A stretch of DNA of 64,000 nucleotides from Tenacibaculum finnmarkense genomovar ulcerans (GCF_900239495.1 NZ_OENE01000007.1:124001-188000), one strand, 5' to 3'. Positions 18,144 to 25,767 are shown, counted from the first letter of the stretch. Program-made: numbers and translations. The notes: generated by a model from the letters alone, not told the origin.

Positions 18144-18596
18144 ATGAAAATAAATCCTTTTGACGATACTTATTTTATGAAAAAAGCTTTAGAACAGGCT
18201 CAAACAGCTTTCGATAAAGGCGAGGTTCCTGTGGGTGCTGTTATTGTTTTTAAAGATAAAATAATTGCCCGAGCGCATAATTTAACCGAAATGTTAACCG
18301 ATGTAACAGCGCATGCAGAAATGCAGGCTTTTACGGCTGCGTCTGATTTTTTAGGCGGAAAATATTTAAAAGAATGTATTTTGTATGTTACTTTAGAGCC
18401 TTGTCAGATGTGTGCGGGTGCAAGTTATTGGGCACAAATCGGGAAAATTGTGTACGGCGCTAGTGAGCCGAAATTAGGTTTTTCTGTGTTACAAACCAAG
18501 TTGCATCCTAAAACTAAAGTTATATCGGGGGTTTTAGAGGAGGAATGTGGTTTTTTATTGAAGAAATTTTTTGCTGAAAAACGAAATTTGAATTAG
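18144..18596 (+). CDS. tadA: tRNA-specific adenosine deaminase
   Basis: 150 residues. A zinc-dependent deaminase that converts the wobble adenosine of tRNA-Arg(ACG) to inosine. The cytidine-deaminase-type site is intact: THAEMQAF-like TAHAEMQAF (His and catalytic Glu, ~56-64) and PCQMCAG (two Zn cysteines, ~87-93). The GEVPVGAVIV segment at ~26-35 and the length are characteristic of TadA rather than of free-base deaminases. A well-formed promoter lies upstream, and a tandem-repeat array begins 6 bp after the stop. Confidence 0.95.
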   Translation: MKINPFDDTYFMKKALEQAQTAFDKGEVPVGAVIVFKDKIIARAHNLTEMLTDVTAHAEMQAFTAASDFLGGKYLKECILYVTLEPCQMCAGASYWAQIGKIVYGASEPKLGFSVLQTKLHPKTKVISGVLEEECGFLLKKFFAEKRNLN

Positions 18597-18602
18597 TGGG
18601 TT

Positions 18603-18831
18603 GAGACGCGAATTTCACGGATTTTCGCTGATTTTTTTGAGGTTTTGATTTCGTGATTTATTTTGAGACGCGAATTTCACGGATTTTCGCTGATTTTTTT
18701 GAGGTTTTGATTTCGCTGATTTATTTTGAGACGCGAATTTCACGGATTTTCGCTGATTTTTTTGAGGTTTTGATTTCGCTGATTTATTTTGAGACGCGAA
18801 TTTCACGGATTTTCGCTAATTTTTTTGAGGT
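18603..18831. repeat. Family C tandem repeat, four units of ~63 bp
   Basis: Four near-identical units start at 18603, 18665, 18728 and 18791, each opening with GAGACGCGAATTTCACGG and running through TTTTCGCTGATTTTTTTGAG. The period is a multiple of three, so it creates spurious long frames on both strands. A related, more degenerate array lies at 25341-25554. Nothing suggests that it codes. Confidence 0.92.
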
Positions 18832-18868
18832 TCGCATCTTTATTTGCCGTATTTCTCCTGTTGATGCG

Positions 18869-18889
18869 ATGCTGAAATAAATTCAGCAT
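18869..18889. repeat. Short palindromic hairpin between repeats C and A
   Basis: ATGCTGAA / TTCAGCAT stem with a 5-nt loop. It lies in the gap between the tandem array and the family A element. Confidence 0.6.
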
Positions 18890-18920
18890 GACGTTTATTT
18901 GCTTTGAAGTAACTATTTCC

Positions 18921-19007
18921 TAGCCCCGATTGAAGCATTTGTTTGAGCTCTTTTTTTGATTTTTCTTCAAAAAAAAGCGAGTGCGGAAAGCGGGAAATAG
19001 CTTCAAA
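18921..19007 (-). repeat. Dispersed repeat family A, copy 1 (reverse orientation)
   Basis: Runs from TAGCCCCGATTGAAGC to CGGGAAATAGCTTCAAA, with GAGCTC and GCGAGTGCGGAAAGCGGG flanking an AT-rich hairpin. Other copies are at 24810-24894, 25604-25697, 36022-36111 and 49909-49994. It lies between the convergent tadA and ogt genes, where the central T/A hairpin could stop transcription. Confidence 0.88.
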
Positions 19008-19009
19008 TA

Positions 19010-19492
19010 TTAAAATAAACTTTGCTGTTTACAATCACTTTCATGTTCTAGAAGCCATTTTTTACGCCATAAACCGCCTGCGTAGCCTGTTAATGAACCG
19101 TCTGAACCGATAACTCGATGACAAGGAATTATAATCGGAATGGGGTTTTTTCCGTTTGCCGATGCTACGGCTCGTATTGCTTTTATGTTTCCTAATTGCT
19201 TTGATTGCTGTAAATAAGTGGTGCTTTTTCCGAATGGAATATTTAATAATTCTGCCCAAACTTTTTGTTGAAAATCTGTTCCTTGAGGATTTAATTTTAA
19301 ATCGAAAGTTGTTCGTGTTCCTGAAAAATATTCGGATAATTGGGTAACACAATTTTGTAAACAAATCGGGATTTCAGTTGAAGAATTAATTTGTTCATCT
19401 ACAACTGAAACCGATTGAATTCCGTTTTGGTTGCCAACAATTTTGGCAGTTCCTATGGGAGTTTTGTAATAGGTGGTTTGTAAATTAGACAC
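19010..19492 (-). CDS. ogt: Methylated-DNA--protein-cysteine methyltransferase
   Basis: About 160 residues. A suicide repair protein that takes alkyl groups from O6-alkylguanine onto a cysteine. The active-site motif IPCHRVIG is present near the C-terminus, preceded by the helix-turn-helix FGKSTTYLQQSKQLG and the RAVASANGKNP segment. I chose the GTG at 19492 because the conserved domain begins right after it (LQTTYYKTPIG). It overlaps the end of tatD by 8 bp, which suggests coupling. The frame is open to an ATG at 19540, but that start would lie inside tatD. The two genes probably form a short operon. Confidence 0.92.
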   Translation of the reverse strand: MSNLQTTYYKTPIGTAKIVGNQNGIQSVSVVDEQINSSTEIPICLQNCVTQLSEYFSGTRTTFDLKLNPQGTDFQQKVWAELLNIPFGKSTTYLQQSKQLGNIKAIRAVASANGKNPIPIIIPCHRVIGSDGSLTGYAGGLWRKKWLLEHESDCKQQSLF

Positions 19493-20249
19493 TAAAAATA
19501 TCTTTAGAATTTTGTGTGGTAATTGCTGATATTTCATCAAAAGTTAATCCGTAAATATCAACTAATTTATCTACAACATTGGTTAAATAAGCGCTTTCGT
19601 TGCGTTTTCCTCGGTAAGGTGTTGGTGCTAAATAGGGTGAATCGGTTTCTAAAACAATATCTTTTATATCGATTTCATTTAAAAACTTATCGATTTTACC
19701 CTTTTTAAAAGTGGCAACTCCGCCAATTCCTAATTTCATATTATATGAAATTGCTTGTTTTGCCTGCTCTAAAGTTCCTGTGAAACAATGAAAAATCCCG
19801 AATAAATCAGCGCCTTTTTCGGCTTCTAATACTTCAAATACTTCATCAAAAGCATCTCGGCAATGAATTACAATGGGTAACTTTTTTTCTTTTGCCCACT
19901 GAATTTGTGTTCTAAAGGCTTCTTGTTGTTGGGTTACAAAGGTTTTATCCCAATATAAATCAATCCCAATTTCACCGATGGCATAAAAAGGACGTTTGTC
20001 AATCCATTTTTTTACGTGTGCTAGTTCTTCTTTATAGTTTTCTTTGACATAAGTCGGATGTAAACCCATCATTAAAAAAACATCGTTCGGGAAGTTTTTT
20101 TCTAAATCGAACATTCTTTCTGTGGATGAACTGTCAATTGCTGGGATAAAAAAACGAGAAACGCCCGCATCTTTTGCACGTTGTATCATTTCAGTTCTGT
20201 CTTGGTCAAATTCTTCGGAATATAAATGGGTGTGTGTATCGGTAATCAT
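19485..20249 (-). CDS. tatD: TatD-family metal-dependent deoxyribonuclease/hydrolase
   Basis: A 254-residue TIM-barrel amidohydrolase. Metal ligands are visible: DTHTHL (HxH, ~3-8), the GEIGIDLYWD glutamate (~91-100), VIHCRDAF (~126-133), FHCFTG (~153-158) and ETDSPYLAP (~201-209). TatD proteins have 3'-5' exonuclease or AP-endonuclease activity and act in DNA repair. Partnership with the overlapping ogt gene fits a repair role. The TatD/YcfH subtype cannot be resolved here. Confidence 0.93.
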   Translation of the reverse strand: MITDTHTHLYSEEFDQDRTEMIQRAKDAGVSRFFIPAIDSSSTERMFDLEKNFPNDVFLMMGLHPTYVKENYKEELAHVKKWIDKRPFYAIGEIGIDLYWDKTFVTQQQEAFRTQIQWAKEKKLPIVIHCRDAFDEVFEVLEAEKGADLFGIFHCFTGTLEQAKQAISYNMKLGIGGVATFKKGKIDKFLNEIDIKDIVLETDSPYLAPTPYRGKRNESAYLTNVVDKLVDIYGLTFDEISAITTQNSKDIFSV

Positions 20250-20277
20250 TTATGTATATTTACAATTAGCAAAACCA

Positions 20278-20285
20278 CAAAAGTA
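20278..20285 (-). promoter_or_regulatory. Candidate -7 element for tatD-ogt
   Basis: TACTTTTG on the minus strand, 29 bp upstream of the tatD ATG. No good -33 TTG is seen. It overlaps the leader of the divergent protease gene. Confidence 0.45.
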
Positions 20286-20291
20286 CGAGAA

Positions 20292-20855
20292 ATGGCAAGT
20301 TTGAAGAAGGTATTAAAGAAAAAGAAGTATTCAAAAATAAAACTCCGCAAAAAGGAAACACATCACTTAGAGTTAACTGCAAAAATAAACGGTATAAAAG
20401 GAACGTTTATTTTAGATACAGGTGCTTCAAATTCGTGTGTTGGTTTAGATTTGGTGAATCGTTTTAAATTGGTATCGCAAGAAAGCGAAGTCAAAGCAGC
20501 AGGAGCAGGGGCAATTGATATGGAAACTCGAGTGTCAAAAAATAATGTATTGAAAATAGGGAAGTGGAAAACTACAAAATCTAACTTGGTTTTATTTGAT
20601 TTGGTACACGTAAATACGGCGTTAATTCAGCACGATGCTACAGAGGTTGATGGTATTATCGGGGCTGATATTTTAGAGAGTGGCAAGGCTTTGATTGATT
20701 ATGATAAAGGTGTTTTATATCTGAAGAAAATCAACGAAAAGAGGCTCAAAAAACTAGCTGAAAAAGCTGCGAAAAAACAGCAAAAAATAGCCCGAAAAAT
20801 AGCAAAGAAAATAGCCCGTAAAAATGAAGGTAATTTATCAAAAGTGCCTTTTTAA
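20292..20855 (+). CDS. Retropepsin-like aspartic protease with basic tails
   Basis: 187 residues from the ATG at 20292. The frame extends upstream into tatD leader, but this start follows the divergent promoter region. The catalytic motif FILDTGASNSCV (~36-47) is the DTG triad of retropepsin-like proteases, and the later VDGIIGADIL is the usual second signature (hydrophobic-hydrophobic-Gly). The N-terminus (KKVLKKKKYSKIKLRKKE) and the last ~40 residues (repeated KKIARK-type sequence) are strongly basic, suggesting contact with nucleic acid or membrane. There is no signal peptide. The substrate is unknown. A terminator follows the stop. Confidence 0.82.
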   Translation: MASLKKVLKKKKYSKIKLRKKETHHLELTAKINGIKGTFILDTGASNSCVGLDLVNRFKLVSQESEVKAAGAGAIDMETRVSKNNVLKIGKWKTTKSNLVLFDLVHVNTALIQHDATEVDGIIGADILESGKALIDYDKGVLYLKKINEKRLKKLAEKAAKKQQKIARKIAKKIARKNEGNLSKVPF

Positions 20856-20864
20856 ATAAGCTAA

Positions 20865-20895
20865 AAAATCTCACAACGTTATGTTGTGAGATTTT
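20865..20895. terminator. Terminator between protease and aminotransferase genes
   Basis: Perfect 13-bp stem AAAATCTCACAAC/GTTGTGAGATTTT with a 5-nt loop, between two convergent genes. Confidence 0.85.
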
Positions 20896-20926
20896 CTATA
20901 AAATATTTTATCCGAAGATATAAATA

Positions 20927-22114
20927 TTAGGCTAATACTTCTTTAATTCTTCTGACTGCCTCACGTAATTGTAATTCCGAAGCCGCATACGACATACGAA
21001 TACAAGCAGGCGCACCAAAAGCTTCACCAGTTACGGTTGCTACATTTGCTTCTTCTAATAATAACATAGAAAAATCACTTGCATTGTTAATTTCATGTCC
21101 TTTAATTGTTTTTCCGAAGAAAGAAGATACATCAGGAAAAACATAAAATGCTCCTTCAGGAATATTTAATTTAAAACCTTCAATTTCTGAAAATAAACTT
21201 AAAACTAAATCTCTACGAGTTTTAAATTCATCAACCATATATTTAATTTTACTAGGCTCTGCTAAAACAGCCGTAATTGCAGCACGTTGTGCAATACAGT
21301 TTGTTCCTGAAGTAATTTGCCCTTGCATTTTTGTACACGCTTTAGCAATCCATTGTGGCGCACCGATAAAACCAATTCTCCAACCTGTCATCGCAAATGC
21401 TTTCGCTAATCCGTTTACGGTAATAGTACGGTCGTACATATTTTCGATAGCTGCAAAACTAAAATGTTTTGTTCCGTAGTTGATATGTTCGTAAATTTCG
21501 TCCGATAAAATATAAATATTTGGGTGATTTTCTAATACTTTCGCCAATGCTCTGTATTCTGCCTCGGTATAAATAGTTCCACTTGGATTATTTGGCGAGT
21601 TAAAGAAAATCATTTTTGTTTTAGGCGTAATTGCTGCTTCTAATTGTGCTGGTGTAATTTTAAAATCGGTATCAATAGAAGAAGGGATTTCAACAAATTT
21701 AGCCTCACATAAAGTGGCAATTGCTGAGTAGCTTACCCAATAAGGCGCTGGTAATAAAACCTCATCGCCTGGGTTTAATAACACCTGTGCAATATTTGCA
21801 ATCGATTGTTTTGCTCCTGTTGAAACGACAATCTGATTTGGCGTATAGGTTACGTTATTATCACGCTTAAATTTGGTGCAAATAGCTTCTTTTAATTCGA
21901 CATAACCATCCACAGGTGTGTATGAATTATAATCTTGATTAATTGCTTCGATCGCGGCATCTTTAATAAAATCGGGCGTATTAAAGTCAGGTTCTCCTAA
22001 GCTTAAACTGATAATATCTTTACCTGCGGCTTTTAATTCTCTTGCTTTAGCAGCCATCGCCAAGGTTTGAGATATTGGTAAACTGTTAATTCTGTTTGAT
22101 AATGCGTTTGACAT
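20927..22114 (-). CDS. Class I aminotransferase (aspartate aminotransferase type)
   Basis: A 395-residue fold-type I PLP enzyme. Key features: SLGEPDFNTP (~38-47), YTPVDGYVELKEAI, NSPNNPSGTIY (~173-183), the aspartate and tyrosine of LSDEIYEHI (~204-212), the PLP lysine in NGLAKAFAMTGWRIGF (~231-246) and the substrate-binding arginine in CIRMSYA (~371-377). This pattern fits the I-gamma aspartate/prephenate aminotransferases. The usual SK dipeptide is AK here, which is tolerated. It transfers the amino group between aspartate and 2-oxoglutarate. The exact substrate range is uncertain. It is a stand-alone gene, with a 15-bp tandem duplication upstream. Confidence 0.93.
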   Translation of the reverse strand: MSNALSNRINSLPISQTLAMAAKARELKAAGKDIISLSLGEPDFNTPDFIKDAAIEAINQDYNSYTPVDGYVELKEAICTKFKRDNNVTYTPNQIVVSTGAKQSIANIAQVLLNPGDEVLLPAPYWVSYSAIATLCEAKFVEIPSSIDTDFKITPAQLEAAITPKTKMIFFNSPNNPSGTIYTEAEYRALAKVLENHPNIYILSDEIYEHINYGTKHFSFAAIENMYDRTITVNGLAKAFAMTGWRIGFIGAPQWIAKACTKMQGQITSGTNCIAQRAAITAVLAEPSKIKYMVDEFKTRRDLVLSLFSEIEGFKLNIPEGAFYVFPDVSSFFGKTIKGHEINNASDFSMLLLEEANVATVTGEAFGAPACIRMSYAASELQLREAVRRIKEVLA

Positions 22115-22137
22115 TGATTATATTATTAAGGTGCATT

Positions 22138-22167
22138 TTGTTAAAATGCGTGTTGTTAAAATGCGTA
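22138..22167. repeat. 15-bp tandem duplication
   Basis: TTGTTAAAATGCGTG followed directly by TTGTTAAAATGCGTA, in the gap between the desaturase stop and the aminotransferase start. It may be part of the aminotransferase leader. Confidence 0.8.
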
Positions 22168-22172
22168 TTATT

Positions 22173-23264
22173 TTAAGCTGCATGAGGTTTTTCACCCAAA
22201 CTTCCTAATTGTTTAAAGTGCTCAATAAAAGCTCTTGTCATTGTTTTGTATTCGTTGTATGGCAAGTCAAATTCAGCGGCAGTTTCCTTGACTATTTTTG
22301 CTATTTTATTATAATGAACATGCGAAATATGTGGAAAAATATGGTGTTCTACCTGATGATTTAATCCACCAGTATAAAAATTAACCAACCAGTTTGTAGG
22401 TGCAAAATTAGAGGTGGTATATAATTGATGAACTGCCCAGGTATGTTCTAAATTTCCGTCTTTATCAGGCAATGGCATTTCTGTTTTTGGAACTACGTGT
22501 GCTAATTGAAAAACAACGCTTAAAATCATCCCTGCGGTATAGTGCATTACAAAAAAACCTAGTAAAACTTTCCACCAAACAATGTTTAAAACCAATAATG
22601 GCAATGCAATCCATAATGAATAATAAACAATTTTAGAAATTACTAATTTTGTCCATTCTACCTTCGGATTAGGGAATTTACCATAGGATAACTTACGTTT
22701 TAAATAACTACTCATTTGTTTTACATCGGTAGTAATAGCCCAGTTAATGGTTAATAATCCGTATAAAAATATTGAATAAAATTTTTGAAATTGATGTACA
22801 GGCAACCATTTTGAATGCTTCGAAAAACGGATAATTCTACCAGCGTCAATATCTTCATCATGTCCTTTAATATTGGTAAAAGTATGGTGCAATACATTGT
22901 GTTGAACTTTCCAGTTATAGACATTTCCTGCTAAAATATAAATACTGCTTCCCATTAATTTATTCAGCCAGTTTTTGCTTGAAAAAGAATCGTGGTTGGC
23001 ATCGTGCATTACGTTCATACCAACACCTGCCATACCAATTCCTGTAATAACGGTAAGTAAAAGCATTGTTGATTCGGGCATTGGCACGGTTAATATTAAA
23101 GCAAAAGGAACTAAGAAAGTAGCAAACATAATAATTGCTTTACTATACAATTTCCAGTTACCCGTACGCTTAATATTGTTTTCTTTAAAATAGGTATTTA
23201 CCTTTTTATTTAGCGTTCGAAAGAACTTTACATTGTTTGTTCGTGAGAAGTTTATAGTCTTCAT
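22173..23264 (-). CDS. Membrane fatty-acid desaturase (front-end type histidine boxes)
   Basis: 363 residues from MKTINFSRTNN (ATG 23264). Longer frame residues upstream look like leader. Three di-iron histidine boxes are present: HDANHD (~91-96), HNVLHHTF (~126-133) and QVEHHIFPH (~309-317). At least four hydrophobic segments separate them. The third box begins with Q rather than H, as in front-end (delta-5/delta-6) acyl desaturases, but there is no cytochrome b5 domain, so an external ferredoxin or b5 donor is needed. It inserts a double bond in membrane acyl chains. The regioselectivity is not decidable from sequence. A -7 element (23286-23293) lies just upstream. Confidence 0.88.
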   Translation of the reverse strand: MKTINFSRTNNVKFFRTLNKKVNTYFKENNIKRTGNWKLYSKAIIMFATFLVPFALILTVPMPESTMLLLTVITGIGMAGVGMNVMHDANHDSFSSKNWLNKLMGSSIYILAGNVYNWKVQHNVLHHTFTNIKGHDEDIDAGRIIRFSKHSKWLPVHQFQKFYSIFLYGLLTINWAITTDVKQMSSYLKRKLSYGKFPNPKVEWTKLVISKIVYYSLWIALPLLVLNIVWWKVLLGFFVMHYTAGMILSVVFQLAHVVPKTEMPLPDKDGNLEHTWAVHQLYTTSNFAPTNWLVNFYTGGLNHQVEHHIFPHISHVHYNKIAKIVKETAAEFDLPYNEYKTMTRAFIEHFKQLGSLGEKPHAA

Positions 23265-23285
23265 TGTGTTGTGTATTATATATAG

Positions 23286-23293
23286 CAAAAATA
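23286..23293 (-). promoter_or_regulatory. Candidate -7 element for the desaturase gene
   Basis: TATTTTTG on the minus strand, 22 bp upstream of the ATG. A TTG lies somewhat too far upstream (27 bp) to be a textbook -33 element. Confidence 0.45.
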
Positions 23294-23384
23294 AACGTTT
23301 TTACCCTATATTATTGATTACAAACCACTTTTTAACAAGAAAGATATCTTTTGTTAGATAAATGCGTATTCCCGATTAGTTTTT

Positions 23385-23392
23385 TACTTTTG
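23385..23392 (+). promoter_or_regulatory. Candidate -7 element for rsmG
   Basis: TACTTTTG, followed by GC as in many Bacteroidota promoters, 30 bp upstream of the rsmG ATG. Confidence 0.5.
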
Positions 23393-23422
23393 CACTGAAA
23401 AATATATTCAATCACAATATCA

Positions 23423-24052
23423 ATGGAACTTATAAAAAAATACTTTACCGACTTAACGGAAACACAATTAGCACAGTTTTCAAAATTACAAGAACTATAT
23501 GAAGATTGGAATTTAAAAATTAACGTAGTTTCTCGTAAAGATATTGATGAATTGTATTTACGTCATGTATTACATTCTTTAGGAATAGCAAAAGTGATGC
23601 AATTTAAACCAGGTTCTAAGGTTATGGATGTTGGTACAGGTGGAGGTTTTCCAGGGATTCCATTGGCAATTTTATTTCCAGAAACCCAGTTTCATTTGGT
23701 AGATTCTATCGGAAAAAAAATTAAAGTAGTCAATGAAGTAGTGGCAGGCTTAGGTTTAGAAAACGTAAAAACCACCAACGGACGTGTTGAAGAGGTAAAA
23801 GATACCTACGATTTTATTGTAAGTAGAGCGGTAGCTCAAATGGAAACATTTGTAGGATGGACAAAAGGAAAAATCTCTAAAAAGCAGAATCACGATTTAA
23901 AAAACGGAATTTTATATTTAAAAGGAGGCGATTTATCGGAAGAATTAGAAAAATATACCTCAGCAACGATTTATGATTTACCAGATTTCTTTGAAGAAGA
24001 TTTCTATGAAACCAAAAAAGTAGTGCATTTAGGGATGAAATTTAAGGCGTAA
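23423..24052 (+). CDS. rsmG: 16S rRNA (guanine-527-N7) methyltransferase
   Basis: 209 residues, a Rossmann-fold SAM-dependent methyltransferase. The N-terminus (LAQFSKLQELYEDWNLKINVVSRKD) and the SAM-binding motif VMDVGTGGGFPGIPLA (~68-83) are diagnostic of RsmG/GidB. The FIVSRAVAQM segment (~132-141) follows. It methylates G527 in the 530 loop of 16S rRNA, and loss confers low-level streptomycin resistance in other bacteria. It is a single-gene unit with its own -7 element. Repeat family B copy 2 starts 51 bp after the stop. Confidence 0.95.
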   Translation: MELIKKYFTDLTETQLAQFSKLQELYEDWNLKINVVSRKDIDELYLRHVLHSLGIAKVMQFKPGSKVMDVGTGGGFPGIPLAILFPETQFHLVDSIGKKIKVVNEVVAGLGLENVKTTNGRVEEVKDTYDFIVSRAVAQMETFVGWTKGKISKKQNHDLKNGILYLKGGDLSEELEKYTSATIYDLPDFFEEDFYETKKVVHLGMKFKA

Positions 24053-24102
24053 TTTTATATAATTAGCTGTTTTCCTATAATTCAGTATTTATTTAAAAAC
24101 GT

Positions 24103-24235
24103 TGTCAATTCGAGTGATTTTAATGACTAAAAGGAATTAAAATTGTATCGAGAATTTATATTTTATTTTTCTTTATTTTGAAGATAAAAAAGTTCTCGAT
24201 ACAATTTTTTGAAGAAAAAAATTACTCGAACTGAC
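24103..24235. repeat. Dispersed repeat family B, copy 2
   Basis: TGTCAATTCGAGTGATTTT left arm and ATTACTCGAACTGAC right arm (one change from the other copies), inner arms ATTGTATCGAGAA/TTCTCGATACAAT, and a longer AT-rich centre than copy 1. It lies between convergent rsmG and the DUF6428 gene. Confidence 0.88.
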
Positions 24236-24258
24236 CGTTTTTTACAATTATTAAAGAC

Positions 24259-24747
24259 TTAACAACATCCCGAATTAGGCGCACAGCTTGTTTGTTCTTG
24301 AATTTCCGCTAATTTTACTTTTGGTTTTTCACTAATTTTAGTTGCTTTTGCATCAGGAATACCACATTTATCTTTATCTAAGCAATCGGTTAGCGTGCTT
24401 GTTAATAAAAAGTGAGTTCCATCAAAATCTAGCCCATATTTACCAATTGTTGTTCCTTGATATTCCACTTCAATATCTAAATCGGCAATATGTAGTACTT
24501 TTTCAGAAAGCGCAATAATGCTCATTAATTTTTCAGGATGCAATCGGTGGTCATAATCATCGGCTTCCCATAATTGAAAGTTTACAAGCTCTTCGGTTCT
24601 TACTGTTCCGCCACAATCGATAAAGTTTTTGGTAACTCTTCCGACTTCTGTTACGTGAAAATGACTCGGTACTAATTCGCCATTTGGTAATTTAAAACTG
24701 ATGTTTTTTAAGCTTGATAAATGTTTTTTAATTTCTGATAATTTCAT
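24259..24747 (-). CDS. DUF6428-like protein with Cys-rich C-terminus
   Basis: 162 residues, soluble, no signal peptide. The body (FKLPNGELVPSHFHVTEVGR ... FQLWEADDYDHRLHPEKL ... VEYQGTTIGKYGLDFDG) matches what I recall of DUF6428, a family of unknown function often seen near ArsR-type regulators in Bacteroidota. The protein ends in TSCAPNSGCC, a short cysteine-rich tail that could bind metal or arsenite. No arsR or arsenic genes are present here, so a metalloid role is only a suggestion. It is surrounded by repeats (family B downstream, family A upstream). Confidence 0.72.
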   Translation of the reverse strand: MKLSEIKKHLSSLKNISFKLPNGELVPSHFHVTEVGRVTKNFIDCGGTVRTEELVNFQLWEADDYDHRLHPEKLMSIIALSEKVLHIADLDIEVEYQGTTIGKYGLDFDGTHFLLTSTLTDCLDKDKCGIPDAKATKISEKPKVKLAEIQEQTSCAPNSGCC

Positions 24748-24809
24748 GATTTTTTTTATTTTAAAATAAGTGAATCGTTTTATTATAATGAGAGATTAAT
24801 ATAATTTTT

Positions 24810-24894
24810 TTGAAGCTATTTCCCGCTTTCCGCACTCGCTCTTTTTTTTGAAGGAAAAAAAAGGAGCTCAAACAATTGCTACAATCGGGGCTAG
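24810..24894 (+). repeat. Dispersed repeat family A, copy 2 (forward orientation)
   Basis: TTGAAGCTATTTCCCGC, CGCACTCGCT, a central T8/A8 hairpin (GCTCTTTTTTTTG ... AAAAAAAAGGAGC), then AACAATTGCTACAATCGGGG and CTAG. It faces copy 3 across the GlcG gene. Confidence 0.88.
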
Positions 24895-24911
24895 AAAAAA
24901 TAGTGCTAGCT

Positions 24912-25328
24912 TTAGAGTTTTACAGTCTTTAAAAGAGCATTTACACCTGCTTGTGCTACTTTAAAATCATTTTCTACCGTGCTACCGCTTACGCCAATAG
25001 CGCCAATAAGTACGCCGTCGGGATTTTTTATAGGGATTCCTCCAGCAAAGGTAATCATGCCATTATTAGAGTGTTCGATATTGTATAAAGGTTGCCCAGG
25101 TTGCGATAACTTACCTAGAATATCGGTGTTTTTACCAAACAAAGCGGCTGTTTTTGCTTTTTTCATGGCAATATCAATAGGTCCTAAAAAAGCACCATCC
25201 ATACGTTCGAAAGCGACTAAGTTTGCGCCTGCATCTACTACAGAAATACTCATTTTTGTATTTAATTGTGTCGCTTTTACTGTTGCAGTAGCAAGTACTT
25301 TTTTTGCTTGGCTTAAGGTAATATTCAT
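24912..25328 (-). CDS. GlcG/HbpS-family heme-binding-type protein
   Basis: 138 residues from the ATG at 25328 (MNITLSQAKKVL). The extra upstream frame runs into the repeat array and is not credible. The family (PF03928) is recognised from MSISVVDAGANLVAFERMDGA, the AMKKAKTAALF helix, GGIPIKNPDGVLIGAIGVSG and the EVAQAGV-like KVAQAGVNALL end. Members bind heme or cobalamin, or have no known ligand. HbpS is secreted, but this protein lacks a signal peptide. The gene is bracketed by two inverted copies of repeat A and has no obvious partner gene. Confidence 0.87.
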   Translation of the reverse strand: MNITLSQAKKVLATATVKATQLNTKMSISVVDAGANLVAFERMDGAFLGPIDIAMKKAKTAALFGKNTDILGKLSQPGQPLYNIEHSNNGMITFAGGIPIKNPDGVLIGAIGVSGSTVENDFKVAQAGVNALLKTVKL

Positions 25329-25340
25329 AGGATTAAATTT

Positions 25341-25554
25341 TTTAGATGCTGATTTAGACGCTAATTTCACGAATTTTCACGAATTTTTTTTAGATGCTGA
25401 TTTAGACGCTGATTTCACGGATTTTTGCTGATTTTATTTAGATGCTGGTTTAGACGCTGATTTCACGGATTTTCACGAATTTTTATTTAGACGCTGATTT
25501 CACTGATTTTTGCTGATTTTATTTAGATGCTAATTTAACGGATTTTCGTTGATA
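25341..25554. repeat. Family C degenerate tandem array, second locus
   Basis: Repeats of TTTAGATGCTGATTTAGACG followed by CTGATTTCACGGATTTTTGC variants, about four to five irregular units. It shares the GACGC, TTTCACGGATTTT and GCTGATTTT core with the array at 18603-18831. With family A copy 3 it accounts for most of the 471-bp gene-free stretch 25329-25799. Confidence 0.85.
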
Positions 25555-25603
25555 AAAATTAAATAAAATTGGCTAATTATTTATTTTGAAATAGGTTCGA
25601 ATC

Positions 25604-25697
25604 CTAGCCCCGATTGTAGCGATTGTTTGAGCTCTTTTTTATTTTTTCTTTTCAAAAAATAAAAAAAGCGAGTGCGGAAAGCGGGAGATTGCTTCAA
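25604..25697 (-). repeat. Dispersed repeat family A, copy 3 (reverse orientation)
   Basis: CTAGCCCCGATTGTAGCGAT ... GTTTGAGCTC, a central ATTTTTTCTTTTCAAAAAAT hairpin, AGCGAGTGCGGAAAGCGGG, then AGATTGCTTCAAA. Inverted relative to copy 2. Confidence 0.88.
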
Positions 25698-25734
25698 AAA
25701 ATTTTTCTTATTAATTTTAATGTTTTGCATAAAA

Positions 25735-25767
25735 AAAAGCCTTTTCAAACAGGTTGAAAAGGCTTTT
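25735..25767 (-). terminator. Terminator of the DEAD-box helicase gene
   Basis: AGCCTTTTCAA/TTGAAAAGGCT stem with A and T flanks, 33 bp past the stop. Confidence 0.85.

Noticed and set aside
18603..18831. CRISPR array
   Set aside because: There are no variable spacers. The whole 63-bp unit repeats, and no cas gene is near.
18615..18880. Long open frames of 63 to 75 codons across the tandem array on both strands
   Set aside because: The 63-bp period keeps frames open by chance. The translation is a threefold repeat without any domain, and start context is absent.
19062..19364. Basic 100-codon frame overlapping ogt
   Set aside because: Shadow frame. Ogt has an intact IPCHRVIG active site.
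19493..19540. Upstream extension of ogt
   Set aside because: It lies inside tatD, and the conserved domain begins just after the GTG at 19492.
24810..25697. Insertion sequence around the GlcG gene
   Set aside because: Only the family A copies are present. There is no transposase and I cannot see target-site duplications.
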